Source: Kordiimonas sp. SCSIO 12603
GTDB taxonomy: Bacteria; Pseudomonadota; Alphaproteobacteria; Sphingomonadales; Kordiimonadaceae
DNA: 64,000 nucleotides
Direction of reading: 5' to 3'
Assembly (NCBI RefSeq): GCF_024398035.1
Contig: NZ_CP073748.1
Span: 363,501 to 427,500 of the forward strand
Each line of letters begins with the position of its first letter. Within the stretch, counting starts at the first letter, position 1. Under the pieces are notes generated by a model. It was not told where the DNA came from and did not search any database. It was given only the letters and a program-made list of their open reading frames with translations. This document shows, in pieces, positions 63,064-64,000 of the stretch. A program made the translations under genes and the position numbers.

Positions 63064-63087
63064 ATATTTCCATAAACTTCGAAATAT
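63064..63087. promoter_or_regulatory. Second ATATTTC/GAAATAT operator candidate
   Basis: The same heptamers ATATTTC (63064-63070) and GAAATAT (63081-63087) recur as an inverted repeat with a 10-base spacer, 17 bp before the ArsR start. Two sites, one near each gene, fit divergent repression by an ArsR dimer. Confidence 0.6.
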
Positions 63088-63103
63088 TATCGAGTAGATC
63101 ACA

Positions 63104-63409
63104 ATGATGGATGACAGTAATGTAGCGGCGAGCCTCGCTGAACTTGGCAATATACACCGACTTTCAATCTTCCGCTTTCTCGTGAAAGCTGGCCATGAGG
63201 GTGCACCTGTAGGCGATATTCAAAAGGCGCTGGAAATCCCAAACTCTACCCTTTCCCATCATCTGAGCCGTATGGCAAAGGTAGGATTAATCACTCAAAA
63301 CAAGAAAAGCCGCACAATCTTCTGCCTACCAAACTTTGAGCATTTAGAAGGGCTTATCAGTTTTTTGCAGGAAGAATGCTGTATGGGACATGAAAAAAGC
63401 GCCAGCTGA
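63104..63409 (+). CDS. ArsR-family metal(loid)-responsive repressor
   Basis: A 101-residue winged-helix protein: LGNIHRLSIFRFLVKAG, VGDIQKALEIPNSTLSHHLSRM with the recognition helix, AKVGLITQNKKSRT wing. A C-terminal ECCMGHE could bind metal. It starts MMDDSN; the second Met (63107) is equally possible. It should repress itself and the divergent permease. Confidence 0.9.
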   Translation: MMDDSNVAASLAELGNIHRLSIFRFLVKAGHEGAPVGDIQKALEIPNSTLSHHLSRMAKVGLITQNKKSRTIFCLPNFEHLEGLISFLQEECCMGHEKSAS

Positions 63410-63424
63410 TAAGCTGACGCTTTT
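63394..63424. terminator. Bidirectional terminator between arsR-type gene and dnaJ
   Basis: AAAAGCG/CGCTTTT and CAGCT/AGCTG stack around a GATA tetraloop, with one C-A mismatch between the stem segments. A-run and T-run flanks suit both strands; the stem begins within the last codons of the ArsR gene. Confidence 0.75.
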
Positions 63425-63449
63425 ATTATCTCTGTAAATGTACCGAAAT

Positions 63450-64000
63450 CTATTCGGTCAGGTCTTCCCAGAAATCCTTAACTTTTGAGAAGAAACCTTC
63501 AGAACGTGGTGAAACATTATCTCCACCTTCTGCGGCAAACTCTTCCAACAACTCACGCTGACGTTTGGTAAGGTTCACTGGTGTTTCCACACTGGTTTCG
63601 ATGATCATATCACCAACATAGCCGCCATTTAGCTCAGGCATACCCTTGCCGCGCAAGCGGAACTGACGGCCCGATTGTGTGCCTTCAGGAATTTTGATCC
63701 GAGCACGTTTACCTTCAATCGTTGGTACTTCAATCTGCCCACCAAGTGTAGCGGTAGACATCGGAATTGGTACCTGACAGAAGAGCAAATCACCATCACG
63801 CTTGAAAATTGGATGCGGTTTGATGGAAAGGAAGATATAGAGATCACCCGCCGGCGCACCGCGCTGGCCTGCTTCACCCTCGCCTGCAAGGCGAATACGT
63901 GTGCCCTCTTCAACGCCTTTAGGGATTTTCACCTGAAGGGTTTTTTCCTTATTTACCCGGCCCGCACCGCGACATGATTTACATGGGTTCTTGATAACAC
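63450..64000 (-). CDS. dnaJ: Chaperone DnaJ, N-terminus beyond window
   Basis: The C-terminal ~183 codons of DnaJ. The last zinc repeat CKSCRGAGR is seen at the window edge, followed by [41 protein letters not shown] in parts, the substrate-binding beta-domains and the dimerisation end. The frame stays open to base 64000. The J-domain and most of the zinc finger lie outside. Confidence 0.95.
   Translation of the reverse strand, partial: VIKNPCKSCRGAGRVNKEKTLQVKIPKGVEEGTRIRLAGEGEAGQRGAPAGDLYIFLSIKPHPIFKRDGDLLFCQVPIPMSTATLGGQIEVPTIEGKRARIKIPEGTQSGRQFRLRGKGMPELNGGYVGDMIIETSVETPVNLTKRQRELLEEFAAEGGDNVSPRSEGFFSKVKDFWEDLTE

Noticed and set aside
1-64000. CRISPR array or Cas genes with the Tn7-like element
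   Set aside because: No regularly spaced direct repeats and no Cas motifs seen; the element is not a CRISPR-associated transposon by reading.
1-64000. tRNA or rRNA genes, including a tRNA attachment site
   Set aside because: No T-loop/acceptor pattern or rRNA core segment was recognised; the element uses comM instead.

Overview
The window reads as chromosome of a moderately low-GC, probably marine, Gram-negative alphaproteobacterium. This rests on gene order and content: hisB-hisH-hisA-hisF-hisE; DUF3576-leuS-lptE-holA; tim44-mltA-smr-XRE divergent from fxsA-secB; ubiH divergent from ftsK-lolA; plus LptE, LolA, DUF2244 and a large TonB-dependent receptor. A Kordiimonas-like lineage is a guess only. 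No rRNA, tRNA or CRISPR array was recognised, and no gene-free stretch exceeds about 300 bases.

Layout. 1-8,930: partial MBL-fold hydrolase, glycosyltransferase, secreted HEXXH protein, histidine operon, TauE/SafE permease, M23 peptidase and a secreted unknown. 8,925-29,030: the competence helicase gene comM, split by an 18.56-kb Tn7-like transposon (9,626-28,187). The element has a perfect 5-bp target duplication (ACCGC), related imperfect ends carrying repeated TnsB-type sites, tnsA-tnsB-tnsC-tniQ, and a convergent gene whose product resembles TnsE. 29,197-64,000: ordinary housekeeping chromosome (PEBP-like protein, smr, mltA, tim44, fxsA, secB, holA, lptE, leuS, yggS, ribA, a response regulator, xthA, lolA, ftsK, ubiH, dapB), a TonB receptor/di-haem cytochrome/beta-helix/TetR locus, an ArsR-controlled metal(loid) permease, and the start-truncated dnaJ.

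The transposon cargo is the most interesting part. Its core is a divergent pair of operons. Rightward runs a ubiquitin-like conjugation operon: a three-domain multiubiquitin protein, a ThiF/E1-like adenylyltransferase with a DUF6791-type N-terminus, and a small DUF6527 zinc protein. Leftward runs a four-gene RHH-GNAT-XRE-ImmA/IrrE operon that looks like two stacked toxin-antitoxin or sensor-protease pairs. The 135-bp gap between them holds a palindromic operator candidate. Further cargo: a secreted DNA/RNA endonuclease paired with a class 3 lipase, a one-TM small protein next to strongly structured non-coding DNA, an unrecognised 493-residue helical-repeat protein paired with a methyltransferase, a DUF2971 protein, a small orphan and a polytopic membrane protein. 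The architecture suggests a defence or stress island delivered by a Tn7-like element that chose comM as attachment site; the defence role is inference.

Limits: all assignments come from reading motifs and from family knowledge held in memory; no search was run. Coordinates of starts were adjusted by hand where a Shine-Dalgarno-like sequence favoured an internal codon.
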